This document shows, piece by piece, positions 7,906 through 16,454 of a stretch of DNA of 64,000 nt. A program made the position numbers and the translations under genes. Each line of letters opens with the position of its first letter. Within the stretch, counting starts at the first letter, position 1. This stretch comes from Afipia birgiae 34632 (lineage in GTDB: Bacteria; Pseudomonadota; Alphaproteobacteria; Rhizobiales; Xanthobacteraceae): contig NZ_HG326654.1 of assembly GCF_000308295.2 (NCBI RefSeq), positions 229,084-293,083 of the forward strand, in the 5' to 3' direction. The notes under the pieces are model-generated. The model saw nothing but the letters and a program-made list of their open reading frames with translations, did no database searches and was not told the DNA's origin.

Positions 7906-8475
7906 ATGGCGCTCTTTTTGATCCTTGCCCCGTTCGCGACCTTCGCCACCCTGATGATGTTGACCACGGTCAAGATCAGCCTCGCGGCCAGCGCGGTTGT
8001 CGCCTTCGGCCTGGTTGCCCGAGATATGGTCGCCGGCCGTTCGATCAAGATGCTGACCACCGGCGCTCTCGTTCTTTTCGCATCTCTGGCCGGATACCAC
8101 CTGATGGCGGCAACCGAGATGAGCCCAACCTCGGTCCGCCTCGCCGTCGATGGCAGCGTGCTGGCCATCGCACTCGGTTCGATCGCGATCCGCCTGCCCT
8201 TTACGCTCCAGCATGCGCGCGAAATGGTCGATGCCGAAACCGCCAGGCTGCCGCACTTTCTGCGGACCAACTACATCCTCACCTGGGTCTGGAGCGCAGC
8301 CTTCGTTCTGATGCTCCTCGCCGACATGGTGGCGATCTATCTGCCCAGCACGCCGCTGTGGGTTTGCGCCGCCATCGCGTTCGCCGCCCGCAACGTCGCC
8401 ACCTACTTCACGCAATGGTACCCGAAGCACGTTCGCGCCGGGATCGCGGCCAGCGCCAATACGGCTGCTGCCTGA
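7906..8475 (+). CDS. Integral membrane protein, unknown, first gene of YciB operon
   Basis: A 189-residue protein with about six hydrophobic helices and almost no soluble domain. A polar loop (QHAREMVDAETARLPHF) lies between helix 4 and the C-terminal pair. I do not recognise the family. It is the first of three plus-strand membrane-protein genes (gaps 43 and 10 bases) that lie opposite a tetR gene behind paired dyads. The context suggests a regulated envelope function shared with the YciB-like proteins downstream. Confidence 0.75.
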   Translation: MALFLILAPFATFATLMMLTTVKISLAASAVVAFGLVARDMVAGRSIKMLTTGALVLFASLAGYHLMAATEMSPTSVRLAVDGSVLAIALGSIAIRLPFTLQHAREMVDAETARLPHFLRTNYILTWVWSAAFVLMLLADMVAIYLPSTPLWVCAAIAFAARNVATYFTQWYPKHVRAGIAASANTAAA

Positions 8476-8518
8476 TCCCGACCACAGCGCAACAAGTTAC
8501 AAACCCAAGGAGCCTTCA

Positions 8519-8890
8519 ATGGCCCGCACTGCTCTCAGGATTCTTCTCGGCTTTCTTTCGACCGCTGTCTTCCTTGCGGCTTTTATCCTCGTCGGTGACG
8601 TTCTGCTGGCGGCGATCGCCGCCACCGCCGTCGTCGTCGTGCAATTCGTGTTCGGACGAACCACCAGCGCAAAGCCAAGCGTCGCGATATGGGCGAGCCT
8701 CGCGATTGTCCTCACCCTCACCGGTGTTTCGCTGATGGGCGACGATGCAAACGCTTCGCTGATGTCACGGACGGACATCACCGGCTCGGTGTCCAACTGC
8801 GCCTGCAAGCCCGCGACCAAGGTGCACGGCCTGCCGGTCCCGTTCCTTTCCACGCCAAAGACTATTGCTCCCGCGCCCGGACCCGTGTGA
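8519..8890 (+). CDS. Half-length YciB/septation protein A-like protein
   Basis: A 123-residue protein whose first ~75 residues mirror the start of the next gene: FLSTAVFLAAFILVGD versus FFSTIVFLAVYAATGN, and IWASLAIVLTLTGVSLMG versus TWASLGLVIILGGATLLT. After GDDANASLMS the similarity stops, and a ~45-residue tail with two cysteines and several prolines follows instead of the remaining YciB helices. It starts after AAGGAG. No alternative frame restores the missing half, so this is either a stable truncated paralogue or an accessory subunit. Confidence 0.75.
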   Translation: MARTALRILLGFLSTAVFLAAFILVGDVLLAAIAATAVVVVQFVFGRTTSAKPSVAIWASLAIVLTLTGVSLMGDDANASLMSRTDITGSVSNCACKPATKVHGLPVPFLSTPKTIAPAPGPV

Positions 8891-8900
8891 CATTTGCGGC

Positions 8901-9470
8901 ATGGCCGCAGTCTTTCGTCAGCTCTTCGTCGATTTCTTTTCCACGATCGTCTTCCTTGCGGTCTATGCCGCGACGGGAAACATTTTGATCGCGACCGGCG
9001 TCGCCATCATAGGCGCGATTGCACAGTTCATCCGCGCTCGGGTCAAGCGCGAAAAGCTCGACATTATGACGTGGGCGAGCCTCGGGCTTGTCATCATTCT
9101 GGGCGGTGCGACGCTGCTCACAAAGGACCCGCGTTTCGTCCTGATCAAACCCAGCATCGCGCATTTCGCCATCGGCGCGATCATGCTGCGCAAGGACTGG
9201 ATGCTGCGCTATTCCCCGCCAATTGTTCGCGACAACATCCCTCACCTTGCCACCCTGGCGGGTTACGCCTGGGCCGTCCTGATGTTCGCGCTTGGAGCGG
9301 GCGTCATCGCCGTTGCCATGACGGGCGATATCAAGCTGTGGGCGTTCTACGTCGCGGTGATCGCCGTCGGCGCCAAGGTGCTGGCCTTCGCAGTCCAGTA
9401 TGTGATCTTCCGCATCGCCATCACGCGAAAGCTGCGCGCTGCAGCCGCGACGACCCAACCAGCAAGCTGA
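8901..9470 (+). CDS. YciB/septation protein A (IspZ) family membrane protein
   Basis: A 189-residue polytopic protein of the YciB (IspZ) family, with five predicted helices and the family hallmarks DIMTWASLGLV, TKDPRFVLIKPSIAH and GAIMLRKDWM. YciB relatives take part in cell-envelope and division processes in enterobacteria, but the precise activity is not established. ATG 8901 is used, since family members begin a few residues before the first helix; a TTG at 8865 would overlap the upstream gene. It is the last gene of the operon, ten bases after the half-length paralogue. Confidence 0.88.
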   Translation: MAAVFRQLFVDFFSTIVFLAVYAATGNILIATGVAIIGAIAQFIRARVKREKLDIMTWASLGLVIILGGATLLTKDPRFVLIKPSIAHFAIGAIMLRKDWMLRYSPPIVRDNIPHLATLAGYAWAVLMFALGAGVIAVAMTGDIKLWAFYVAVIAVGAKVLAFAVQYVIFRIAITRKLRAAAATTQPAS

Positions 9471-9711
9471 ACGTCCACGGAGCGTATGACGAGATCATGA
9501 CGCGCCGCGCCGTTATCTTTACCGACCCTACCGATACCAAGGTGTCCACCGGCGACATCCCGCGGACTGCCCGCCCCTGCTCTGCCCTCCAACCAGGTGA
9601 CAAATTGCAGCTGATAAAATTCGCGTCGCCGCGGGGAAATGCGCTATATCGGCCAGCGCGGACCGCTCCAGAACCATTCTGGCTGCGCGGCACGCGGAGA
9701 GAGGGAAACAC

Positions 9712-10008
9712 ATGGCAGTCGACGGAAACTGGAATATCACCCTGAGCACGCCGCTGGGCGATCGCGATGCGACGTTGACGCTGGCGAGCGCGGGCAACAC
9801 ACTCACCGGCAAGCAGGCGGCGGACGGCAACGAAGCCGACATCGTTGACGGCACCGTCAACGGCAATGACGTTGCCTGGAAGGCCTCGATCACCAATCCG
9901 ATGCCGCTGACGCTGGCCTTCAGCGGCAAGGTCGACGGCGATGCCATTTCCGGCGATGTCAGCATCGGCCCGATGGGCAGCTTCCCGTTCAAGGGAACGC
10001 GGGCGTAA
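9712..10008 (+). CDS. Small beta-rich hypothetical protein
   Basis: A 98-residue protein without a signal peptide, made of short alternating strands and turns rich in Gly, Asp and Asn (NWNITLSTPLGDRD, TLTLASAGNTLTGKQ, LTLAFSGKVDGDAISGDVSIG). The pattern predicts a small beta barrel or sandwich and matches a common type of conserved hypothetical protein in alphaproteobacteria. GAGAGGGAAAC lies just before the ATG. The 241 bases upstream hold no other gene. The function is unknown. Confidence 0.78.
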   Translation: MAVDGNWNITLSTPLGDRDATLTLASAGNTLTGKQAADGNEADIVDGTVNGNDVAWKASITNPMPLTLAFSGKVDGDAISGDVSIGPMGSFPFKGTRA

Positions 10009-10048
10009 AGGTCTGCGGGTAGCGCACGATCGCGCAACATTCTCGATT

Positions 10049-10144
10049 GTCATACGCGGGCTTGACCCGCGTATCCATCCTGCTTCGAGAAGATGCATCT
10101 TTCAAAAAAGGATGGATGGCCGGGTCAAGCCCGGCCATGACGAC
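10049..10144. repeat. REP pair (BIME-like)
   Basis: Two GC-rich hairpins, ACGCGGGC/GCCCGCGT-type on the left and GGCCGGG/CCCGGCC on the right, face each other. Their outer ends (GTCAT and ATGAC) and inner ends (ATCCATCC and GGATGGAT) are also complementary, so the two 32-base arms form one large palindrome. The stem bases differ between arms but stay paired, which points to selection for structure. Confidence 0.75.
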
Positions 10145-10195
10145 TGAGGATGTTGAAGCGCCTCACCTCACTTCCGCAGTGAGGCGCGGAGCAAA

Positions 10196-11530
10196 CTAGA
10201 CCCCCGGCATCCAGTTGCCGTGAAAGCCTTGCGGCACCCGGGCTGGAAGGCCGATCCGTGCGATGGGCTTGGACTCGATCCGCTGCGCATCAAGGATGAC
10301 AAGGTCGCTGGCGTTGCGGGTGCGGTCGTAGACAAACCCCATCAGCCAGCCGTCGTCCTCGCCGCTGCTGCCTTCGGGCGTGATGTGCACAAACTCGCTC
10401 GGCAGGCCGGTGTTGAAGTCATGCACCGTGCTGTTGCCCGACTTCAGATCGTATTTGCGCAGGCTGGTGTATCGCTGGGACGCCAGATCCGTTCCGGTAT
10501 CGACCGAATAGACGATGCTGTGATGCGAACCAGCCATGTTCTCATTGACGCGCGGGAATTCAATCGCCCGATCGTCGAGCTGCTGCTCCTGCGCCTTGGT
10601 CGCACCGGGTGGAATCCGCCAGCGTTTCAGGACTGCCTTGTCGAAAGTCGTCGCCGACGGCCCGCCGCGCCACAGTTCGTTGTACCAGGCCACATCGATC
10701 ACGATGGTGCCGTCCGCTTCCTCGAACGCGTTGGCGACGTGGAAGACATAACACGGCTCGACCTCCACCCAGCGCAACGACTCGATGCCCGCGCCGCGCT
10801 TGAGAATTCCAAGCCGCGCGCCGTAGCTGTCGTTCCACGCAAACGGCATGGTGCCGCGCTGGGCGGCCGGCATGTCGAACACCACCGGCAGGTCCATGAA
10901 GATGACGTGCTCCGACGTCATTGCGAAATCGTGCATCATGGTCGGCGCTTTGGTCGGGATCGGAATGCTGCGCATCAACGTACCGCTCGCATCCACCGCA
11001 TGATAGGTCTGGAACGGCGGCGCGAAACCATACCCGAAGAAGTGCATCTCTCCGGTGACCGGGCAGATCTTCGGATGTGCCGTGAACGACGTGTCGAGCT
11101 TGCCGCCGTAATCATTGAGACCGACCGTATCGAGTTCACGGTTCATCATCACGGGTAGCGCGTTCTCGACCAGCGCCATGATTTTTCCGGCGTGCGCGAT
11201 AACATTGGTGTTGGCGGTGCCGGAGCGGATGTCGGACATACCGGGTTTCCGTGGCTCGCCGTTGAAGCGCCCCGTACGAACCCAGCGATTGCGATACCAT
11301 TCCGCGCGGCCGTCCTTCAGCGAGACGCCGTGCAGCATGCCGTCGCCCATGAACCAGTGGCCCGAATGGCCTTCGCGCGGATTGGCGCCGTTGCGCGCAT
11401 AGAGCCCGTTCAGTTCGGGCGGAATTGCGCCCTCCACCGGCAGATCGAACGCGGTCACTTCTTCATGGACCGGCGCGAGATTGCCCCGCTCCCAGAACGG
11501 CGTGTCGGCCTTTGCCGCGACCTGGCTCAT
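10196..11530 (-). CDS. Carotenoid oxygenase (RPE65/CCD family)
   Basis: A 444-residue, non-haem iron dioxygenase of the carotenoid-cleavage family. The four iron-binding histidines are visible at about 152 (FTAHPK), 200 (MMHDF), 264 (YVFHVAN) and 437 (GFHGNW). The N-terminal GLYARNGANP and HWFMGDGMLHG segments are also typical. Bacterial members cleave apocarotenoids or stilbene-type phenylpropenes; the substrate here is open. The start at 11530 has GGAGGA seven bases upstream, better than the longer frame at 11575. It is divergent from a TetR gene, with two related dyads in between, so it is probably repressed until a ligand is present. Confidence 0.93.
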   Translation of the reverse strand: MSQVAAKADTPFWERGNLAPVHEEVTAFDLPVEGAIPPELNGLYARNGANPREGHSGHWFMGDGMLHGVSLKDGRAEWYRNRWVRTGRFNGEPRKPGMSDIRSGTANTNVIAHAGKIMALVENALPVMMNRELDTVGLNDYGGKLDTSFTAHPKICPVTGEMHFFGYGFAPPFQTYHAVDASGTLMRSIPIPTKAPTMMHDFAMTSEHVIFMDLPVVFDMPAAQRGTMPFAWNDSYGARLGILKRGAGIESLRWVEVEPCYVFHVANAFEEADGTIVIDVAWYNELWRGGPSATTFDKAVLKRWRIPPGATKAQEQQLDDRAIEFPRVNENMAGSHHSIVYSVDTGTDLASQRYTSLRKYDLKSGNSTVHDFNTGLPSEFVHITPEGSSGEDDGWLMGFVYDRTRNASDLVILDAQRIESKPIARIGLPARVPQGFHGNWMPGV

Positions 11531-11560
11531 TGCTTGTCCTCCCTTGATGCTTCCGTTTCT

Positions 11561-11616
11561 AAGTAAACAGTGCATACTTTACGGCGCGTCCACCGCAATG
11601 TAAACACCGGTTACAT
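11561..11616. promoter_or_regulatory. Two TetR operator candidates between oxygenase and regulator
   Basis: GTAAACA-N5-TAC occurs twice, at 11563-11577 and 11600-11614, each inside a dyad (AAGTA-N9-TACTT and TGTAA-N7-TTACA). The second abuts the ATG of the regulator. The shared half-sites and position suit a TetR dimer that represses both divergent genes. Confidence 0.6.
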
Positions 11617-12196
11617 GAAGCCCACGAAAAAAGATGCCTATCACCACGGCGACCTGCGCAGCGCGCTGGTGGCCCTCGCCATGGATCATGTCAGGCGGGA
11701 CGGCGCGGAGAGCTTCAGCCTGCGCGAAGCCGCACGCGATGCCGGCGTCACGTCGGGCGCGGCCTATAAGCACTTCGCCGACAAGGATCAGTTGCTGGCG
11801 GCTGTGGCAGCAGAAGCGTTGAAGCTGCTCGCCCATCGCACACAGAAGGCGACAGAGGGACTGAAGGGCAAGGAGCGGCTGCGCGCGGCGGCGATGGCCT
11901 ATATCGATTTTGCCTCCGCCGAGCCGCGGCTGTTTCGCTTGGCGTTCAGCCGTTTCGGCTCGGACAGCCGCGCCGAACTCGATGGAATTCCCGATACATT
12001 CGAGCAACTGCGTATCGCGGTGGCCGGCGTTCAGGCCGATCCCGGCAAGCCCGTCGATACCGACACGCTGTCGCTGGCGTGGTGCGTCGCGCACGGCGCT
12101 GCGTCGCTGATCAGCGACGGCATGTGGAAGAAGAACGACCCTCGCGTCGAGGCGGCGCTGCGGCTGTCGTTCAAGGGGATTGCGCCGCAGAAGTAG
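11615..12196 (+). CDS. TetR-family regulator with WHG-type C domain
   Basis: A 193-residue regulator. YHHGDLRSALVALAMDHV opens the DNA-binding domain and SFSLREAARDAGVTSGAAYKHF is the helix-turn-helix. The C-terminal half (FASAEPRLFRLAFSRFG, WCVAHGAASLISDG) fits the WHG domain, as in the tetR gene at 7052, though the two proteins are otherwise distinct. ATG 11615 is preferred since family members start shortly before YHHGDL. A putative operator overlaps this start, which predicts autorepression. The divergent carotenoid oxygenase is the likely target. Confidence 0.88.
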   Translation: MKPTKKDAYHHGDLRSALVALAMDHVRRDGAESFSLREAARDAGVTSGAAYKHFADKDQLLAAVAAEALKLLAHRTQKATEGLKGKERLRAAAMAYIDFASAEPRLFRLAFSRFGSDSRAELDGIPDTFEQLRIAVAGVQADPGKPVDTDTLSLAWCVAHGAASLISDGMWKKNDPRVEAALRLSFKGIAPQK

Positions 12197-12202
12197 CGCG
12201 CA

Positions 12203-12523
12203 TCACTTCTTGCAAATCGCATCAACCCGCTTGTTGTATTCCGCGATGCCGGTATCGATCGCGCTGACATTCTGCGCGCGGTTGGAGCCGGTGTCGCAGC
12301 GTTCGATCACGCCGCGCTGCGCGGTCAGTGCCGCGATGTGACGGCGATAGGCTGCGCACTTTGCCGCATCGGTGCCGTCCGCCAGTTTCTCGATGCCCGC
12401 CCGCGTCCGGCGTATGTTCTGGTCCGCCGCATCGTGATCCTCGCGGCAATCCGCCATGGCGGCGCTGACGCCGCCACACACCTGCATCACAAAGATTCCC
12501 GCAAACAGGATCGAGCGCTGCAT
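12203..12523 (-). CDS. Small secreted helical protein
   Basis: A 106-residue protein with a signal peptide (ILFAGIFVMQVCGGVSAAMA, cut about residue 24). The mature part is helical and has four cysteines spaced so that two disulfides are possible (DCREDH, AKCAAY, ERCDTG, AICKK). AAGGGGG lies eight bases before the ATG. It ends seven bases from the convergent tetR stop and lies 17 bases downstream of the fumarase start on the same strand but in front of it, so it is not in an operon with it. The function is unknown. Confidence 0.75.
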   Translation of the reverse strand: MQRSILFAGIFVMQVCGGVSAAMADCREDHDAADQNIRRTRAGIEKLADGTDAAKCAAYRRHIAALTAQRGVIERCDTGSNRAQNVSAIDTGIAEYNKRVDAICKK

Positions 12524-12540
12524 GCTGCCCCCTTCGGAAG

Positions 12541-14193
12541 CTACCCCAGATTCAACTCCTTGAAGAAGTCGTTGCCCTTGTCATCCATGATGATGAAGGC
12601 CGGGAAGTTCTCGACCTCGATGCGCCAGATCGCTTCCATGCCGAGTTCGGGATACTCGATCACCTCGACCTTCTTGATGCAATGCTCGGCGAGGTTCGCC
12701 GCCGAGCCACCGATCGAGCCGAGATAGAACCCGCCGTACTTCTTGCACGCATCGCGCACCTGCGCCGAGCGGTTGCCCTTCGCCAGCATCACCATCGAGC
12801 CGCCCGCCGCCTGGAACTGATCGACGAACGAATCCATGCGCCCTGCCGTGGTCGGGCCGAACGAACCCGACGCGTAGCCTTCCGGCGTCTTGGCGGGACC
12901 GGCGTAGTAGACCGGATGGTTCTTGAAATAATCCGGCAGCGGCTCGCCCTTCTCAAGACGCTCGCGCAATTTCGCATGCGCGGAGTCGCGCGCCACGATC
13001 ATGGTGCCGGTGAGCGACAGCCGCGTCTTGGTCGGATACTGCGACAGCGTCGCGAGGATGTCCTTCATCGGCTTGTTGAGATCGATCTGCACCACCTCGC
13101 CGCCGAGCGTCGCTTCCACCGCAGGCAGATACTGCGCGGGGTTATGCTCCAGCTCTTCCAGATACACGCCGTCCCTGGTGATCTTGCCCAGCACCTGACG
13201 GTCCGCGGAACACGACACGCCGAGACCGATGGGAAGAGACGCGCCGTGACGCGGCAGGCGGATCACGCGGACGTCATGGCAGAAATACTTTCCACCGAAC
13301 TGCGCGCCGACACCGAGCGACTGCGTCATCTTCAGGATTTCCTGCTCCATCTCCAGATCGCGGAATGCGTTGCCGTCTGCCGAGCCCTGCGTCGGCAACT
13401 CATCGAGATAGCGCGCGGAGGCGAGCTTCACCGTCTTCATGCACAGTTCAGCGGAGGTGCCGCCGATGACGATGGCGAGGTGATACGGCGGGCATGCAGC
13501 GGTGCCGAGCGTCAGCACCTTCTCTTTCAGGAAGGCATGAAGCCTGTCCTTGGTCAGCAGCGACGGCGTGCCCTGAAACAGAAAACTCTTGTTGGCGGAG
13601 CCGCCGCCCTTGGCCATGAACATGAACTTGTAGGCATCATCGCCCTCGGCATAGATCTCGCACTGCGCCGGCATGTTGTTGGCGGTGTTCTTCTCCTCGA
13701 ACATCGAGAGCGGCGCGACCTGCGAATAACGAAGGTTGCGCCGCAGATACGCGTCGCGCGCGCCTTCGCTCAAAGCGGCCTCGTCGTCACCCTCGGTGAT
13801 AACGCGCGCGCCCTTCTTGCCCATGATGATCGCGGTGCCGGTGTCCTGGCACATCGGCAGAATGCCGCCGGCGGCGATGTTGGCGTTCTTGAGAAAATCG
13901 AACGCGACGAACTTGTCGTTGTCGCTGGCCTCGGGATCGTCGAGGATCTTGCGGAGCTGCGCCAGATGCCCCGGCCGCAGGTAGTGGTTGATGTCGCCGA
14001 AGGCCGCTTCGGAGAGCGCGCGCAGCGCCTCGCGGGTCACCACCAGCATCTCCTTGCCCATAACGCTCTCGACGCGGACGCCATCGCTGGTAATCTTGCG
14101 ATACGGCGTCTTGTCCGCCCCCAGCGGAAACAGCGGGGTGTGCTTGTAGGGCGGGACGGCTTTGGGCGTTGGCACAGGGATCGGGGCGTTCAT
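12541..14193 (-). CDS. Fumarate hydratase class I
   Basis: A 550-residue iron-sulfur fumarase, homodimeric and cytoplasmic, that interconverts fumarate and malate in the citric acid cycle. The N-terminal domain has the cluster cysteines in [23 protein letters not shown] and [10 protein letters not shown]. The C-terminal domain has [15 protein letters not shown] and [17 protein letters not shown]. The length matches single-chain class I enzymes rather than the two-subunit type. No neighbouring citric-acid-cycle gene is seen; it is flanked by unrelated small genes. Confidence 0.95.
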   Translation of the reverse strand: MNAPIPVPTPKAVPPYKHTPLFPLGADKTPYRKITSDGVRVESVMGKEMLVVTREALRALSEAAFGDINHYLRPGHLAQLRKILDDPEASDNDKFVAFDFLKNANIAAGGILPMCQDTGTAIIMGKKGARVITEGDDEAALSEGARDAYLRRNLRYSQVAPLSMFEEKNTANNMPAQCEIYAEGDDAYKFMFMAKGGGSANKSFLFQGTPSLLTKDRLHAFLKEKVLTLGTAACPPYHLAIVIGGTSAELCMKTVKLASARYLDELPTQGSADGNAFRDLEMEQEILKMTQSLGVGAQFGGKYFCHDVRVIRLPRHGASLPIGLGVSCSADRQVLGKITRDGVYLEELEHNPAQYLPAVEATLGGEVVQIDLNKPMKDILATLSQYPTKTRLSLTGTMIVARDSAHAKLRERLEKGEPLPDYFKNHPVYYAGPAKTPEGYASGSFGPTTAGRMDSFVDQFQAAGGSMVMLAKGNRSAQVRDACKKYGGFYLGSIGGSAANLAEHCIKKVEVIEYPELGMEAIWRIEVENFPAFIIMDDKGNDFFKELNLG

Positions 14194-14365
14194 TTAGTCA
14201 TCTCGCGGGTTGAGGAGCGAAAAACGCCGGAATTTCAATGGTCCGGCCGTCGCATAGTGTCTGGCATAGCGTCTGGTTTGAACCGTTCTAATCGCTTTTC
14301 CGACAAAGGGAAGATGGCCAAAAGCCTCGCAGAGCCGCTGTGCGCCAGCGAAGGACAGGCCGAGG

Positions 14366-14905
14366 ATGGAGACCATGAATTCCGTCACGCCGATTGATGA
14401 AGGGGCCGCCGCTCCTGCGCCTGCCGCGCGCATGCTCGGCCTGCGCGCCGTTCTCATCGCTCTCGCCCTCATCGAGGCCTGGTTCGGCTTTTCCGACGCC
14501 CCGACCCTGTTCGGCGACATGTCGCATATCGGGTCCGGTATCGGCGGCGGCCTGATCAAGGCCCACCTCGCCGCTCATCCGGTGCTGGCCGTCGCAGCGC
14601 TGCTGCTCGCCGCGTTCGGTTACGTGCGCCATGCCATTATCGCGCTCGGCACGATCATCATCATGACGTGGCTCAACGACATGCCATCAGTGGTGGCGCA
14701 GGGCTTTGAGCTCAAAAGCGTTTTCAGCGCCGTGGAAACCGTCGCCAGAATCATCGCCTTTCCGCTGATCGCCGCCTGCGCCATCGCCTATGCCGCGCAC
14801 AACGAGCACCTCGGCCGCGCGACGCTTCTCGTCGCCATCCCAACGCTGTTCAGCGTGGTCTTGCTCGTCGGATTTGCGATCAGCGTGATCCGGCACGGGT
14901 TTTGA
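14366..14905 (+). CDS. Polytopic membrane protein, unknown
   Basis: A 179-residue protein. A ~20-residue Ala/Pro-rich cytoplasmic start precedes four or five hydrophobic helices (AVLIALALIEAWFGF, PVLAVAALLLAAFGYV, HAIIALGTIIIMTW, IIAFPLIAACAIAYA and a C-terminal anchor). No family is recognised. ATG at 14366 or 14375 is possible; the GGAG just before 14375 favours the shorter form by three residues. It is divergent from fumarase across 172 bases. Confidence 0.72.
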   Translation: METMNSVTPIDEGAAAPAPAARMLGLRAVLIALALIEAWFGFSDAPTLFGDMSHIGSGIGGGLIKAHLAAHPVLAVAALLLAAFGYVRHAIIALGTIIIMTWLNDMPSVVAQGFELKSVFSAVETVARIIAFPLIAACAIAYAAHNEHLGRATLLVAIPTLFSVVLLVGFAISVIRHGF

Positions 14906-14961
14906 TACTTTCGCTGCTTCCGGTGACAGCAGGGGGAAGATGAACGCGCGCCATTCTCTGT

Positions 14962-15080
14962 GTCGTCCCCGCGAAGGCGGGGACCCATAACCACCGGCGG
15001 GTCTGTTCAGGGCGATGTCAAAGTCCGCGTCGCAAAAGGCGGGTTCAGGGAGTATGGATCCCCGCATTCGCGGGGACGAC
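14962..15080. repeat. Inverted pair of REP palindromes
   Basis: GTCGTCCCCGCGAAGGCGGG opens the left copy (14962-14989), and its complement, ending CGCGGGGACGAC, closes the right copy (15053-15080). Each copy is itself a hairpin. A third, single copy is found at 16978-17005. The pair fills the gap between the membrane-protein gene and the secreted protein at 15148. Confidence 0.8.
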
Positions 15081-15147
15081 GCGTGGGGATATTTGCGCCC
15101 CTTGCGCCGATCCCGCCAGCACGCTTCAATGTCCTTGGGGGAAAACC

Positions 15148-15624
15148 ATGACAAAACGACTCTCATTTTTCGGATGTACGGCCGCGGCGCTGGTTCTGGC
15201 GGCCACCATGCTCGGCAGCACCCCTGCCCGCGCCGACCGCTGCGACGATCTTGCCAAGGATCTCGTCAAGCAGATCCCGGATCTCAAGATCGGCAAGACG
15301 GTGGCCGGCGTGATCTATCTCGAACACCCCACCGTGACGCAGGCCTCGCTCGGGTGCTCGAGCCGCAACCGCACCAACGAGGTGTTCGCCGCCACCGACA
15401 AGAAGAAGCCTGCAGAGGCCTATTACGATTTCCTCGGCACGGCGTCGGCGCTGGTGTTTACGATCCCGAAGCCCGACGCGGTCAAGGGCACCAAGCGCTG
15501 CGTCAGCCGCACCAACATCGTGCGCGGCTACAACATCGAGTCACGCTACCGCAAGCTCGATATCCACTGCACCGTCGCCAAGACCGGCGTGCGGATCACG
15601 GTGTCGCGCGAAAAGGGTGTGTGA
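15148..15624 (+). CDS. Secreted cysteine-containing protein, unknown
   Basis: A 158-residue protein with a clear signal peptide (FFGCTAAALVLAATMLGS, cleavage near ARA-DRC, residue 29). The mature domain has four cysteines (DRCDDL, LGCSSRN, KRCVSR, IHCTVA) and ends KTGVRITVSREKG. Likely periplasmic. The start is set by the signal peptide and by GGGGGAAAACC just upstream. I do not know the family. Confidence 0.75.
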   Translation: MTKRLSFFGCTAAALVLAATMLGSTPARADRCDDLAKDLVKQIPDLKIGKTVAGVIYLEHPTVTQASLGCSSRNRTNEVFAATDKKKPAEAYYDFLGTASALVFTIPKPDAVKGTKRCVSRTNIVRGYNIESRYRKLDIHCTVAKTGVRITVSREKGV

Positions 15625-15686
15625 GAATTTATCATGGAAATTAACCCTCGCGTTGGGCCGAGGCGCGAACACTGTTCGCGAAACGT

Positions 15687-15717
15687 GTAGCCCGGATGGA
15701 GCGAAGCGCAATCCGGG
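15687..15717. repeat. REP copy left of the transposase
   Basis: Begins GTAGCCCGGATGGAGCGAAG and ends ATCCGGG. It matches the complement of 16268-16298 at 28 of 31 positions and lies five bases from the transposase stop codon. Confidence 0.85.
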
Positions 15718-15721
15718 ACCG

Positions 15722-16255
15722 CTAGACCGGCTCGCCGAAATCTCCCTCAATCGCAGCGCCGTTGCCTCCCCAATCCGGCGGCAACGTGCCCTCCCGGATG
15801 TAGCGGTGAAGAGACGATAGCTTCCAATTCGCGGGAGATGTCGCCCATCCATGCTTGACCGGATTGTAGTGGATGTAATCCATACACCTTCGAAGATCGT
15901 CAATGTCTCGAACGGTGTGTTCCCAGAACCGGCGCTGCCATAGGTCGTATTCGCCGCGAGGATCGCGCTCGAGCGTCAACCCCGCTTCACCGACGCTTCG
16001 CGTAAATGCGCCTTTGATCTTCCGCCAGCGAGCGGAAAAATCGGCATCCGAGGGCGGCAACGTCCAGATCGTGTGCAGGTGTTCCGGAAGAACGACGATT
16101 GCATGAACGTCGAATGGCAGCGCCCCTCTTGTTCTTCGAAAGGCATTGCGCAGCAAATCGACATGGTCCACGAGGACGGACGATCGCCGGTCCCGTAGTG
16201 TCACGGTGAAGAAAAATGTCCCGCCCGGGACAAAGTTGCGTCGATACCGAACCAT
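15722..16255 (-). CDS. REP-associated tyrosine transposase (RAYT)
   Basis: A 177-residue, single-domain Y1 transposase of the IS200/IS605-related RAYT group. It has the HUH metal site at H59-L-H61 (VVLPEHLHTIW) and the catalytic region DYIHYNPVKHGW with Tyr127 or Tyr130; QRRFWEHTVRD is a further RAYT signature. These enzymes nick single-stranded DNA at REP hairpins and are thought to spread REP sequences. The gene is framed by inverted REP copies at 15687 and 16268, the classic REPtron layout. All key residues are present, so it may be active. Its own REP type differs from the other palindromes in this window. Confidence 0.92.
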   Translation of the reverse strand: MVRYRRNFVPGGTFFFTVTLRDRRSSVLVDHVDLLRNAFRRTRGALPFDVHAIVVLPEHLHTIWTLPPSDADFSARWRKIKGAFTRSVGEAGLTLERDPRGEYDLWQRRFWEHTVRDIDDLRRCMDYIHYNPVKHGWATSPANWKLSSLHRYIREGTLPPDWGGNGAAIEGDFGEPV

Positions 16256-16267
16256 GGCGAAACCTAA

Positions 16268-16298
16268 CCCGGATTTCGCTGCGCTTCATCCGGGCTAC
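16268..16298. repeat. REP copy right of the transposase
   Basis: Reads CCCGGATTTCGCTGCG at its start and CATCCGGGCTAC at its end, inverted relative to 15687-15717. It lies 12 bases upstream of the transposase start. Together the two copies bound the RAYT gene. Confidence 0.85.
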
Positions 16299-16454
16299 GG
16301 CTACTAAGACTGAAGCGGAGTCGTACCCGCATGCTTTCATCCAATTCAAAAACGATGTTGCTATCTCGGATGATCCATATTTTGGGATAGTTTGAAAGCA
16401 TCGGTTCCCAGTTATGCTTGACAATCCTCGCTATGTGACTATATTCCTATTTAT

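Noticed and set aside
12682-14397. 571-residue plus-strand frame antisense to fumarase
   Set aside because: It is the reverse frame of a well-identified enzyme, is rich in Arg and His as GC-rich shadows are, and has no ribosome site.
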